Positions 16,570 through 28,340 of a DNA stretch of 64,000 nt are shown piece by piece. The stretch's first letter is position 1; the number at the start of each line of letters is the position of its first letter. This stretch comes from Rapana venosa (Eukaryota; Mollusca; Gastropoda; Neogastropoda; Muricidae): contig CM054155.1 in the NCBI GenBank assembly GCA_028751875.1, positions 2,131,346 to 2,195,345 on the forward strand, read 5' to 3'. The notes below the pieces were generated by a model. The model saw only the letters and a list, made by a program, of their open reading frames with translations, was not told the DNA's origin and made no database searches. The translations under genes were made by a program, and so were the position numbers.

Positions 16570-17660
16570 GTTGCATGTGTGTAAATGATGTGAGTGCAAG
16601 CGCTTCGGTTTGTTTCACAAGATTCAGCGCTATATAAATTCCATATATTATTATGAATGACTTTGGATTGGCATATATGTGGACTTTTGCATTTTGTTCT
16701 CAAGTGGCCTCTTTTGTGACAGTGATATCAAAATGTTGTGGCTTGGGTAAAGCTAAAAGGTATGGGCAGGAGCCACCTAGTGGCAACACAATTGAACTCC
16801 TGATATTTTGTTGTCCCCGCTACTCAGTGTTACAAACAGATTCAGATGTCCGTGCACAAAGATTTCTGTGATTGCTATGAATGGCATTCTGTACTTTAAT
16901 GAAGTACTCACCATTGATGTTATAGTGGTTAAGTTGAGAAATGATGTTAATATCTTTTTCCTTCTTTTTTCGTTTTTGATTTTTGCTCATGAAGTTTCTA
17001 AGGTATTCCAAGAGATTCTAGAATTTGGATTGAGAGGCCTAGGCCCATTTCTTTCTTTCATTTTACAGTCAACACCCACAGTGGTTTTGATTGACAGTGG
17101 TGTGCAGGGAAAGGAGGTATCTATTGTTGCATCACAATGTCAGGGACACACTGCATAGTCTTTAACATAGGAAGTGTAGGCCTACAAATATTTGGGATAA
17201 AAAAAAATAAATGCCCAAGACTTTACTTAACAGCAGTGGTCAACCACATTTTCATCAAGAAGTGGATGCTTCTGTCACCAACTGTATGATCCAATGTAGC
17301 AATGTCTCAGTCAAGTACATGCTCGCTATCTTCATACTTCCTCAATCTATTGATTTACTTTGGCATAAATAGGTAAGGGATATTTAATATGCATAATGTA
17401 GGCCTACAGGATACTGTTTACCATACAAGTATACAAACACAAAGAGGGGCACTGAGGGATGTACACCACACAACTTAACTGTCAAAATTTTCAGTGCCTC
17501 AAAATTCACAAGGCTTTATCAAGACTGGTTCAGTTCAAACCAGATTTTTCAGTTTGGGTACTAGTCATTTAGATGAGATAATAAGCCCAGGATCCATATA
17601 ATAATAATAATGTATGGAATTTATATAGCGCTGAATCTTGTAAAGCAACAAATCAAAGCG
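16570..17660. repeat. Inverted pair of dispersed repeat ends, copy 1
   Basis: 'agattcagcgctatataaat tcc' on the plus strand at about 16620-16645 reappears inverted at about 17605-17640 (ggaatttatatagcgctgaa), each flanked by ATT/TAA trinucleotide repeats. This 'gcgctatataaattcca' end is a common dispersed repeat terminus in marine invertebrates. Whether the roughly 1-kb interval is one element is unknown. Confidence 0.45.
17071..17158 (+). other. Possible terminal exon of an unknown gene, copy 1
   Basis: A pyrimidine-rich tract ending TTACAG (to 17070) precedes an open frame beginning STPTVVLIDSGVQGKE and ending with a TAG stop after GHTA. It looks exon-like but is short, and the copy-2 counterpart (about 51720-51805) has indels that break it. 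I do not recognise the protein. Chance is a serious alternative. Confidence 0.2.
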
Positions 17661-17999
17661 CTCAGATGATTTTTTTTTTAATTGATTTTTTTTTATGCGT
17701 GTGTATGCAAATTTTTTAAATTTTGTCATGTGTTCCCACCGGCACACAATGGCCCATATGTGTGTTTTCAACATAAGGTTATATACAGCTTTGTTTAACT
17801 TTCTTAAGGGCAACTCTTCCCAGAGAAAGCATCTTCAATTTGACACAGCTGAATCTGCCATGACCATAAGTAATATACTATACAATTTAAAATGTGACTT
17901 CAGCCAGGACCATTCTATTGCTGTACCCATTCAGCAACTATTTTCATTTCATATTCATTTAATTCTTTTATTTACAGGGTAAAGGAATAAGCACTTGGT

Positions 18000-18265
18000 T
18001 GCTTTTTAGAGGATATTGGAATAAGCACTCATGTGCTTTTTAGAGGATAATGGAACAAGCACTCATGTGCTTTTTACATCCTGTCCCTGTGTGTATGCAG
18101 TGTTGTATTTGTCATCTGTTCCCACCATAGCCTACTCTTCAGAAAAGTGGAACTGGTTTCAACATGTGCCCAAGATGTTCCACGTGCGTTCACACACACG
18201 GGACCTCGGTTTATAATCTCATCCGAAGGACTTATGGGGGAGTGGAGTTGACTGCAAGTTTTTGT
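18000..18265 (-). mobile_element. SINE-body remnant, copy 1
   Basis: This is the same family as 10905-11200 and 15045-15320. 'gcactcatgtgctttttaga' and related text is repeated two or three times at the left end (17990-18070), followed by 'ctgttcccacc' and 'ataatctcatccgaaggact'. The copy-2 equivalent is about 52600-52825. Confidence 0.6.
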
Positions 18266-19144
18266 TCTATTTAGTATGTTGTGTTCGATTACGACTTTAA
18301 GTCATAAGATACCAGCAACATTTACGACACCTATTTTGACCGTTATTAGTGCCGAAAATTGCTTTCTAAATATGCATTATATACTTTTGATATTCACCGT
18401 TATCATCGCTTTTGAAACCTGATATGGGATAGGAGGTGAAAGTGTAACAAGTCATCTGGAATAATAGTAACGACTGCTGAAAAAATGTTACGTTGCCGAC
18501 AAGGAAACGAAACTGCCTGCTGAAAAAATATTGTTTTCTTCCCTGGGCCCTTTCTAGGTAAAATAACAAGGTGTGGCATAGCACTAGTATTGTTAAAAGG
18601 CACATAGGTGCTTATTCCAACAGTCGGCAAACCATCTATTGGTCATTTCCTGTAACCCACTCGCCAACTCTGGGGATAATTTCCGCCTCAGTAACCAGCA
18701 TTTGCCCACAGCCAACTTGTAATATTTATGCCTAACTGGCTGTGCGCTTCCAAATCGTGATGATCAAGAAAAATCTCTGCATGAGTTAATGAGAGCAGTT
18801 AAGACATGGGTGACCCTCACAGCAGTACGTAGCTGGTCAGGATCGTCAACAAACTCGGCCAACTCAGAACTGAAGTAAAATGAAATTATCAGTAGGCCTA
18901 GGCCTGGCCTACAGACCAGATAACAGCCATGTCATGAATCTTAAAAGCCGAGTTTGTGAAGACAAGAGCGTGTGTGTTATCGTGTTTGTTGTGTCACTTG
19001 TATCAGGAAAAGAATCTCAGTGTGTGTTGGAATCAATGCTGAATCAGCAGTGTGTGTGTGTGCATGCACGCGCGAGTTTGTGTGTACGTGCGTTCACGAG
19101 CATGCAAGTTTAAAAGGCAACAGTGTAATGCAAAATCTCGATAT
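18266..19144. other. Intergenic, copy 1; GT and CG alternating tracts
   Basis: I see no gene. 19051-19094 is an alternating purine-pyrimidine tract (tgtgtgtgtgtgcatgcacg and onward), immediately left of the LINE 3' tail. Confidence 0.6.
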
Positions 19145-21330
19145 CAAAGTCAAAGTCAAAAACACTTTAATCATCCCATGAAGGGCAATTACAATACTGA
19201 CAGGCAGATTGACACTCATCAAATATATCAAAGACACAAAAGCTATATTTCATATTGGTTTTCAAATAAAATGTCACGACACACACACACACCACACACG
19301 CGCGCGCATGCGCACACACATCAATTGTGAACACAATTTTAAACCCATTGACTAGAAGACATAAAAACTTATTTTTACGCACGCATAAACGCAGCACTAC
19401 ACACGCACGTACGTGTGTGTGCGAATACGCCCATGCACACCCACACCATACACCAATATATGAATTCAATGTTTTAAGACAGTTGACTAGAACACAGACT
19501 TATTTCACACACCCACACACACCCCACACACACAATTATGTATTGACTACACTCGTAACAATGACAATCAGGCAGATAATTCAGAGAAATGTAAGAACTA
19601 GGTAGTCAACATCATTGTGAATTCAGAAGTCGAATGCTTATGGCACAAAAGAATTTCTTTTTCTGTTGGTTTTGCTGATGGGACACTGAAAACGGCGTTC
19701 CAAAGGCAACATTTGAAATTCTGGAAACAAAGCATGAGAGGATCAGCCAAAATGGCTGTGGCTTTTCGTACAAGCTGCTGATTGCAGAACGACATGAGAT
19801 CTCTTTGTTCTTTTCCAATTATTTTGAGCAGATTCTTACAATTCTCTGCAGGCCATTCTTGTTTTTAACACTAAGGTTATTGTACCAACAAATGAAAGCA
19901 AAACTTAGAACACTCTCTATGTAAGACTTGTAAAACAAGGAAAGGATCTTTTTGTCTACAAAAAATGAGTTCAGTTTCCTCAGAAAATACAGACGTTGTT
20001 GTCCCTTTTTGACAATAGCGTCAGTGTTAACGTCCCAGTTTAACTTGTGGTCAAAAACAGTTCCCAGATACTTATGTTCAAAACGTTTTCAACCTCTTGA
20101 TTATGGATAATAATATTCTTAGGAGTATGCCTGATCTTCTGAAGTCGATAGGCAGGTCTTTAGTTTTAGAAACATTTAGCTCCAGATAGGCCTCGTCACA
20201 CCAGTGTACGAACTCGGTGAGGGCTGGACCATGGTCTAAGACTGATCCGGATAAGAGGGATAACAGAGCACTATCGTCTGCGAACTTTACCAGAAAGGAA
20301 TTTCCATAGTTGCTTCTGCAATCATCTGTGTATAGAATGTACAGAAGTGGTGAGAGGACGCAACCCTGCGGAGAACCAGTGCAGGTAAATCTAACCGAAG
20401 AAGATATTTTGTTGGCAAAACACGCTGTGGTCTGTTGGTTAAAAATTCAATCAGCCAACGAACAAGTTGATTGTCTACGTCAATTTTGAAAATTTTTTTG
20501 TTAACCAGAACGTGAGGCTGCATTGTATTGAAAGCTGAACTAAAGTCAGGGAACAATATTCTGGCATGAGAGTCAGGTGTTTCCAAGTGGCTATACAAAC
20601 TTGTTCAAAATGAATAGTTTGGCATCTTCGACACCCCTTCGAGACCTGTATGCAAATTGCAGTGGGTCAAGGTCTTTCTCTGTAGCAGAAAGAATGAGAG
20701 ATTTTACGATCTTTTCCAGCGTTTTCATCACAAGAGATGTGAGAGCTACAGGTCTAAAATCGTTAGGCCGAGAAGGATTGGGTTTCTTTGGAAGAGGTAT
20801 TACATTGGAAGTTTTCCAAATAACAGGAATCTGACAAGTATCCAGTGAGGCCTGGAACAGGTGTTGAAGGACACTGGCAAGCTCAGTAGCGCAGAATTTC
20901 AGGGTTCTTCCACATATACCATCTGGTCCGGGAGATTTGTTAATATTTATTGCCTTTAAGTGCTTACAGATAATTTCTTCATCAACAATGACGCTATTCT
21001 CAGAAACTAGGGATTGCTTAGATCATTTAATTCATCTGAGAAATCATGCTTTTCAAAGCTAGTAAAAAATGCGTTTAGATGGTCTGGTAAGTTGTTATCA
21101 CATACTCCCTGCAAACTGATCTTTGAACCTATGTTGGACACCTACCATATTTACTGCAGACATATTTTTGATACCCTGCCATGCAGAACGAAAATTGTTC
21201 CTCGCAAACTTGTCTTCTATCTTATTTTTATATATACGTCTGGCCCGTGCAACAGCAGCTTTGACTTCTTTGTTTACTTCCTTCTTTTGTTGTTCTGTGC
21301 CTGTGTAAAAGGGAAATAACCAGTTTTAAT
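19145..21330 (-). pseudogene. Rex1/CR1-like LINE ORF2 remnant (reverse transcriptase), copy 1
   Basis: On the minus strand, in pieces separated by frameshifts, the order is as follows. A basic N-terminal segment contains KAAVARARRIYKNKIEDKFA. The fingers region carries DGICGRTLKFC, PVIWKTSNVIPLPKKPNPSR, DFRPVALTS and DPLQFAYRSRRGVEDA. The palm has DFSSAFNTMQPHVLV and a degraded SPQG region. The catalytic box is KFADDSALLS, with FADD at 20273-20284, followed by LELNVSKTK and YLGTVFD-like C-terminal sequence to about 19610. The 3' end has ATTAAAG...GACTTTGACTTTGA near 19145-19170. No endonuclease domain is present, so it is 5'-truncated and dead. Confidence 0.88.
19281..19440. repeat. CA/CG alternating microsatellites in the LINE 3' UTR, copy 1
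   Basis: Alternating purine-pyrimidine runs (cacacacgcgcgcgcatgcg at 19291-19310, then acacgcacgtacgtgtgtgt at about 19400) are followed by further CA repeats to about 19535. They are candidate Z-DNA-forming tracts. The copy-2 version (53780-54020) is shorter and noisy. Confidence 0.7.
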
Positions 21331-22640
21331 ACATTAACTTAAGGTATGTAGCCACAGAGAGCCCCTTGACGTGGTGGTTGGTTGATACAGTTCATCAATC
21401 GGATAACTCCGCTGGGACTCTAATATAATAAAAGAAGGACAGGTGAGATGAATCAGCAATGGAAATTATTTTTAGAAAACGTTTGCGATGGGGGATAATT
21501 TCAGTATCACGTATTCTCAGTGCAAGTTGTAATGGGCACTGATAGTCCTATGAGAATAACTTTGAAGAAAGAAACAAAAGCCACTGTATTTGAAGAATTT
21601 CGGGCTTTGCCTTTTGTTCTTTATTTCGTCTTCAGTGTAGCTAACCCATAGAGTTGATTGAATAGGAAAGTTGCTCCCATGCGTCAGTCACACTGCAAGT
21701 GGATATTCCTACTCACTACACCATTCATTCCATACCAGCAATTCTTTGGATATTCCTACACACTACACCATTCATTCCATACCAGCAATTCTTTGTGTGC
21801 ATGTGTATTCCTTGTATGTTTGTCCGTCGTGTCCGACGATGACCGCCAAAACAGCAGAGGAGGCAGCTGCTGTTTTGGAAACTGGGCAGAAATTTGATTA
21901 TAGTGGAGATGCCTTGCCCACAGCACATCCCCACTCTCTTGGCCAAGTGGGCATAAGGGCAGTCAGCGTTGGAGATACTCTCCAAAGGCCAACCAGCCCC
22001 CAGGGCTGCAGCACATAAGGACTGTGCAAGTCAAGCCTCCTAGTCAGAGAGTCATAGTCGATCACTAAAGACTAAGCTGTAAAGTGGAATTCCATGAGTG
22101 GGAAAGCCACTGGTCATACAGCCTCTCACCTTGCTGTTGCCCCCAGCGTCAATGGTTTAATCAAGAACTGTGGTAAAGCCCAGGCGCTGACGGCATAAGT
22201 ATGCATGTGTATTCCACTTTCAGTCAGGGCAGATTTCTGTGTGTGAAATTTGGGCTGCTCTCCCTGGGGAAAGCATGCCACCACAAGAGCAGCACCACTT
22301 TTGTTGTGTTGTGCGTTCCCCAGCTTTACACTCTGGGGGTCACCCAGAACGGGCACTCTGACTCGCTCATCCCACCTGGGAATCACTGTGAGATAGGAAG
22401 CACACCGGATGGAAGTTTGCGTGTATGACTATTTTCAAGCACCTCGCCAAATAGGCAGCCATACTCCGACTTCAGAGGATTTTTTTCTCCTTTAAAAGAA
22501 GAGTGCAGGTTGTTTTGTTAAGAGCTTGTCATGGCTGAAGGCAATCTCAACACAACATTTTAGTGTAGGCCTTGGCAATTAGCTGACATCAATAACTGAC
22601 ACAGCTTTTGGCCTGGGCCCAACCACTCTTTTTTTTCTTT
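21331..22640. other. Repeat-derived intergenic sequence, copy 1
   Basis: It contains a tandem direct duplication of a 47-bp unit at about 21702-21795 (each with 'cactacaccattcattccat'). Then follows about 500 bp with 'gtgtccgacgatgaccgcca', 'cccagggctgcagcacataa' and 'gtggaattccatgagtggga', which I recall as a dispersed gastropod repeat. The open frames here (21671-22018 and 22201-22428) look repeat-derived. I see no host gene. Confidence 0.5.
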
Positions 22641-22900
22641 TTCTGTCTGCTTTTCTACCACAGTAGCTTTTCTCTATGTAGAAATTTGCCACGGATCATT
22701 CTTTTGTTGCCGTAGGTTATTTTATGTGCGATGAATGTGTGTTGCACACTGGACCTCAGTTTATTGTCTCCTCCGAAAGACTTGGACCCAGACCACCACT
22801 CACAGACTAATGGATGGGGGAAGGTTTCAGACACAAACGGGGATCGAACCAGAACTTCTCGCTTTCTAGGCGTTACCTCCAGACAACCGATCCACATTTG
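22641..22900 (-). mobile_element. tRNA-derived SINE, second family, copy 1
   Basis: This is the same family as 15925-16290: 'aatttgccacggatcattct', 'tttattgtctcctccgaaag', 'agaccaccactcacagacta', then GGGGATCGAACC (complement of a B box) and 'ggcgttacctccagac'. It lies on the minus strand with the tRNA head at the right. The copy-2 equivalent is 56925-57185. Confidence 0.75.
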
Positions 22901-25339
22901 TTTTCTTTGTGGGGTCAGTTGATAAATCTTTTATAGTGCCTTATGACTGGGGTTTAGGGCCACTGAGGCTCCTCAGTGCGACCTCTGAGACTATTGACCC
23001 CAGCTGAGGTGCCTTTGCTGTCAATGAGCAGGGAGGGGCACAGGCAGGCCTGTAGTTCCTCAATGAAGTGGGACTTTGGAGCTGCAGTGTCAAACATGAC
23101 ACTTTTGCAAAACAAAACACACTTCCAAAACAAAGCCAAAAAACGACTAATAGTGAAAGACAACACACATACCCTAATTCCAATCAACCAATAGGTTATA
23201 CTTGCATCATTGTTATTACACACACACACACACACACACACGTGCATACTGCCTTACTAGTCTCTGACTCCAGAAGCTAGGCTTGTATATAGTAAGAACA
23301 AACCCATCAGCGAAAAGGATATTCAGTGTCGACCTCGCTAGTATCGGCAGCAGCAATTTGTTTCTGCTTGTGAATTTTTAACTCTCTCTCTCTCTCTCTC
23401 TGTCATTGTCTCTCTTTCTCCTCGTTTTTGCTGCGCTCAGACTGGTCACGCCTATGGGTGTGGCACATAATAATTATGCGCTCAGTTCTATCGTACATAA
23501 ACTGGAGAGAGAGTTCTGAAAACACGGAAGAAGACATCACACCACTGCCCAACTGATGATCATGTAAGGTGACACCCACAAAAAGAAAGGTGAAAAAAGT
23601 AAATGAAAAGAAAATGGGGGTTAAAAAAGAAGAAGAATTCAGGGATGATTAGTCTACCGTTTTTTGTCTTTCCGTTTTGGCAGCAGCCTTCTTGCCATAG
23701 GCCCCTACTACCCCTCCCCGGGCCGCTTGTGTGTGTGTGTGTGTGTGTTGTAGTAGTAGTAGAAGGTAGTTGTAGTAGTAGCAGCTACAGCAGTAGAAGA
23801 TGTAGTAGCAGCAGTGAAAGTAGTAGCCTAGCAGTTGCAGTGGTAGACCTATGCCCTTGAAAAGCCACGAGATCATAGACTGAACTTGAAATTTACCGTC
23901 ATTAGCTCAGCCGCATTCAATTATTGTACGACCACCCTTGAAAAAAACAACACACACATATACCGTCAATTGATTGATTAATTTCTTTCCTCAGCGCAGC
24001 GCTGTTAGTTGAGTATGGCCTAGGCTGTTGCCCATCGTCTCATGAGTTTTCGATTGTAGTGAACTGAGGTACCCAACATAAAATTATTAATAGTAGGTGT
24101 TGTACTGTTATGATCAATATCATCATAGTCACCAGCATAATTTTTTGTAAGAGGCCATCATTTACGTGATTGTTATCAGTAGCTGGAAAATGGAATAGGC
24201 CTACCGATTACAAAAAAAAACCAAATAAAGGGGGGAAAACCCAAATAAAGGGGGAAAAACCCACTATATAAACGTTATTACCGATATTAAATTCAAGAAT
24301 AAAGATACGAAACAGCGTAAGAACAGAACAAGCGGAAAGGGAGGGAGGGGAGAGAAAATCATCGATCGATCTAAATTCAATGTCTGGGAAAACGAGTTTG
24401 GTAGGGCTGTGGGACGAGAAAGTTACCTCCCTTTAGCCTATGGAAGTGCAATCTGTGAAAGATGTCTGCTGTGATGATCACGATCAGCAACAAACAGCAG
24501 GGCTGGAAATGGTGTGTACTAGCCTAGCTACCATTAGCACTGTTTGAAATATTTACTGTCCTCTCATGTCGATGTGGGAAAATTATAGATCATTGATGAG
24601 CGCTATTCTATCTAGAATTAGGACACCGGGGTTTTGTTGCCCTGAGAAAATCAATGATTGTGGCTTTCTTTGATTCTCCAAATCTCGGTGTCGTCTGTTA
24701 CAGTGTTAGGCTACTGTCTTTGTCCCAGATTTTCATTGAGTGTATCTTAACCCAAACATTCGAGTAGGCAAACCATACATCGCAACGCATGAGCGCTAAA
24801 ATCAGGTTGGATGTGTGTGTGTGTGTGTATGTGTGTGTGTTTGTGTGTGTGTGTGTTTTGTTGTTGTTGAGCTTAAAGTATATTCACACTTGGTGATCAT
24901 TTTTCTTCATCAGATTGTAATAGTACACACACAAAACATTCCAAAGAGAAAAAAATAAGAGGAAGAAACAAAACCAATTAACAAACCCAAACAAAAACAA
25001 AAAACAGCCACACAGTTACATAGCAACAAGAAAACAAACAGATGAGATATGAACCAGTGTTTACAATTAGGCCTACCAGAAAACATTCACAACTAATCCT
25101 AGCAATGTCAGCAATTTCTTGTCTACGAGAGAGTATGTCAACAGCTTCCAACTGAATTCCACTGCCAGATCTTTTGTGAACAGAATTTAAAACAGGGCAT
25201 TGATAAAGGTTTTGTTCAAAGATAATGGTAGAGAGCAAACACTTGTAACATTTCAAGAATATTTTGTATTCCAAGGAATTTAAACATACTTTTTAGAGGA
25301 GAGTTGAAATATTACTAGGTTAGAGTATCATAGACTAAC
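22901..25339. other. Intergenic with simple repeats, copy 1
   Basis: There is (AC)n at 23219-23240, (TC)n at 23382-23402 (absent from copy 2), a GT run at 23728-23749 followed by a TAG/GTA trinucleotide array to about 23850, a short direct repeat of 'ccaaataaagggggaaaa' at about 24220-24260, and GT tracts at 24812-24856. Short ORFs over these arrays are low-complexity. I see no gene. Confidence 0.6.
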
Positions 25340-25725
25340 TTGGTCTGCACTGGGCAGGGTTTGTACTGTGTGGCCTTCTGTGCATGTGACTTTGCAGTTA
25401 GTCTGCCTGCTGACCTCAGCCGACACATTCCAGCTTCAGAGCAGCTCATTTCGGTGTAAAATATGCATTCTGGGTATGTATATGTTTCCATAACTCCCCA
25501 AATGCCGACATGAACTACAGGATCTTTACTGGGCATTTATTGATCTTCCACATGTATACACAAAGGGAATTAAGGCACTGGCAGATCTGTACTTGAAGTT
25601 GACCTGGGAAATTGTAAAATTCCCCACCCTTAATTCACCAGACACCATTGTCAAGATTTGAACCCAGGATTTCATGGACCCAGGGGATTGAAGTCAAAAC
25701 AGTCTTAGCTACTTGATGGTAGCAT
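25340..25725 (-). mobile_element. tRNA-derived SINE, third family, copy 1
   Basis: Landmarks are 'tttcggtgtaaaatatgcat', 'tgaactacaggatctttact', 'gatcttccacatgtatacac', 'ggcactggcagatctgtact', 'gttgacctgggaaattgtaa', and the B-box complement 'gatttgaacccaggatttc' near the right end. The tRNA-like head lies at about 25650-25725 on the minus strand. The same arrangement is common in marine gastropod genomes as I recall them. The copy-2 equivalent is about 59595-59985. Confidence 0.75.
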
Positions 25726-26570
25726 CTATCGGATAGACTGATATTTCATGTTTGCTTTGAAATTATAAAAAAAAAGTTTATGTGCATGATTTTTCAATGA
25801 ATGTCTTTTTTCAATTTATATTATAAAAAATTTGCCATCGCACCCTGTTTAGCTCAACAGTCCACTCTTTCAAGTTTTATTCCAAAGGAACACAGCCAAA
25901 AACTATTACAATATCCCAAGTCATGACATGAGGAGTGTCATGACATAATTATGATAAATCTTTTCTGACTGTTGGGACCCAGTCTTGCAGGGTACATTAA
26001 TATCATAAAAACCGACTCGACAGTGCAAAAGAAAACTATGTTAAAAAGCATGACTATTACTGCAGAAAATCAGTGCCATGAAGAAGGCATACAATTTAGC
26101 TGTAAACAATGAGTATGAGCAACCCATCCCGAGACAATAGATTATTTTTGTATTTTCAAAGCAGGAATAACAAACCCTAATCCTGCATCTAAATCATACA
26201 CCAAACCATCTGTAAATACTTTGAAATGGCCTTGAATAATGTATAATTTCAAGATGTTCTAAATCAGGAGTTGATGATTGATCAGTCATTATCATTTCTC
26301 TCTTGAATTAGGCAACGCAAAGAAGAAGAATTTCTCTCTTGAACAGTATAGTCGGTACTGAATTGACCCTGTTGACTAATTGAGCCTACTGTTGCTCTCA
26401 CTGTGGTATTTTACTATGATGGGAATTGAAGAAAGGTCTACATCACAGCATATTCTGCCAGTAAGTCAAAGACATCATTTCAAATTAGATAAAGGGAAGA
26501 TATTTGTTGAGCTCTTTTACTAGTGTTACTGTTAGGATAATCCATATTTGAATAGACCTATAAATCCTGG
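25726..26570. other. Intergenic, copy 1
   Basis: This is AT-rich sequence without a supported gene, RNA or named repeat. Copy 2 (59986-60850) carries an 18-bp insertion near 60672 relative to this copy. Confidence 0.55.
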
Positions 26571-27539
26571 CAAGGCAACCTTCCTCAACCAGGTGGGTCC
26601 CATGAGTGAAGGATAGGGGAATGGACCCCCCCCCCAAAAAAAAAAAAAAGAAAAAAAAAAAAAAGGATGTTAGCTGCAAAAGCAGCCCCGCACCAACTGG
26701 TGACGTTCCTATCAAGACAGGGTGGGACAACAGGTGGCTGTGTTGTCTCCATAAAATACCCCATATCATATGACCTATGATGGGCACATCAGGTGATCAA
26801 GAGCCGCACTTAAAGCTCTGCCCCCTGGGCTCCCAGGGTAATGCTAACAGGAGATAAGGGTGGGGTAACCTTGACAGAAACCTAGAGGGCTGAAGTCGTG
26901 GTATGGGGCCAAAGAGTGCTCTCGAACAAGTCATCATACCATGCAATAAACAAACAAAAAGCCTGAAGACTCTGTCAGATACTGGTGAAAGTAATGGTGC
27001 TTGCCCTGTGAAGAAATATGTGGCCAATGGAGATAACTCTGCAAACCAAGCTGTACGGCCCATGAGAGGAGCTGGAAAGGACTTGCCATTATTTTTTCTC
27101 AAGACACATCTGATAGTGTAAAGTGAATGAGAGGAGAAGAAAAATCTGTAAATAATCAGTTTTGACTGAATTTGATACTGAGAGGCTTCTTAAGATATGT
27201 ACTTAGCTACAGAGAAATGGCGTTGATCTGAGGGAGAAAGCAAATTATCCTTTTTATAAGTGATTAGTATGCAATGTAGTTGTGTGAACTAGAACCCCAA
27301 GAGCTTATTTTCAAGGTTGATTTACTGTCAGTACTTCGCAGCTTTTTCACCAAAGAGCATGGTGCTGAAATGTGCACTTCTGCCCTTAAACCATTTTGAT
27401 CTGACCAGAGTAGAAACAGCTGCTAAAATAATGTCATTGTGGTCTGATGTTTTTTGTTGTTGTTGTTGTTGTCTTGAGCCCGTGGCTGGTCAGCAGTCAT
27501 TTTTAGGTAGTCTGGTCTTTTTCTTGCTGTGTCTATTAG
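26571..27539 (+). other. Possible LINE 5' end / ORF1 fragment, copy 1
   Basis: A GC-richer leader ('ctccataaaataccccatat', 'cctgggctcccagggtaatg') follows an A-rich run at 26637-26665. It leads into a frame starting at 26903: MGPKSALEQVIIPCNKQTKS through NQAVRPMRGAGKDLPLFF, stop at 27121. The copy-2 version (61176-61397) ends differently after a 2-bp change. The layout suggests the start of a retrotransposon first ORF, but no diagnostic domain is seen. Confidence 0.3.
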
Positions 27540-28340
27540 CTTTTGATATAGAATCTCTGATGTAATTTAAGTTTGAAAATAATAAATACCCAAGAACTTG
27601 ATGTTTTGTGAATATTTCATCTTATTACCATCCATTTCTATTGGTAACGAACTTCGACTTTCTCCAGATAGAAAAACAACACATTGAATCTAGTTTTTCT
27701 CCTAAAACATCAAGCCTATATTTCTTTCATATATCTAGTTTGTCTAATGATATAAATTATTATGCTGTCTTCAAAGATGTATCTATTAGCTTTGTAATTA
27801 TCAGCAATGGTACTAGTTTACACTTATTCACGATTTTGTAATGGATACATCAATCAGATGGTATGCTATGTCTTACATATATATGACATGAATTTTGTTA
27901 AAGGTATGATAGAATATAAACAAACTATAGGATGCCCTTGCTTTTGGAATCCTTTCAATATCTACTTTGGTCTGAAACATCAACCACTGGCGCATTGACT
28001 TTAGGCCCCCCCCCCCCCCCCCCAAGCAAAACCCAAATAAAAAGCAAAAAACTATAAAACCCACCAAAACATGGTTGAATTGAAACAGTTCACCACTGAC
28101 TAAAATAACTTTTTGCTTAGATAGTAATATATCATCATCAATTATATCAAGCATGCCATATGTTATTGGTAGGCTTTACTGTGTCAAAAAAATGTGGCAA
28201 GCATACTCATTCTATGAACGCTTTTTTTTTAACATGGCTTGTAAGCTTCACTAGATGGTCTGTTATACACCTGCCTTTTCTGAAACCAGCTTTAGTCACA
28301 AGAACAATCCTTTCTAAACGTTCCTGCTTGTGAAATTAAT
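27540..28340 (-). pseudogene. Jockey-like LINE reverse-transcriptase remnant abutting the satellite, copy 1
   Basis: Minus-strand reading from 28340 leftward gives ALISQAGT directly after the satellite-encoded SYRPIA. Next, in another frame, come RLERIVLVTKAGFRKGRCIT and DHLVKLTSHV, then FFDTVK...WHA (motif A region), and a KFLGV-like segment near 27590. The catalytic box expected near 27800 is destroyed in this copy, whereas copy 2 retains YADD. The family assignment (Jockey-type, SYRPIALTS and GFRKGRCTTDHLV signatures) is from memory. Confidence 0.75.
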
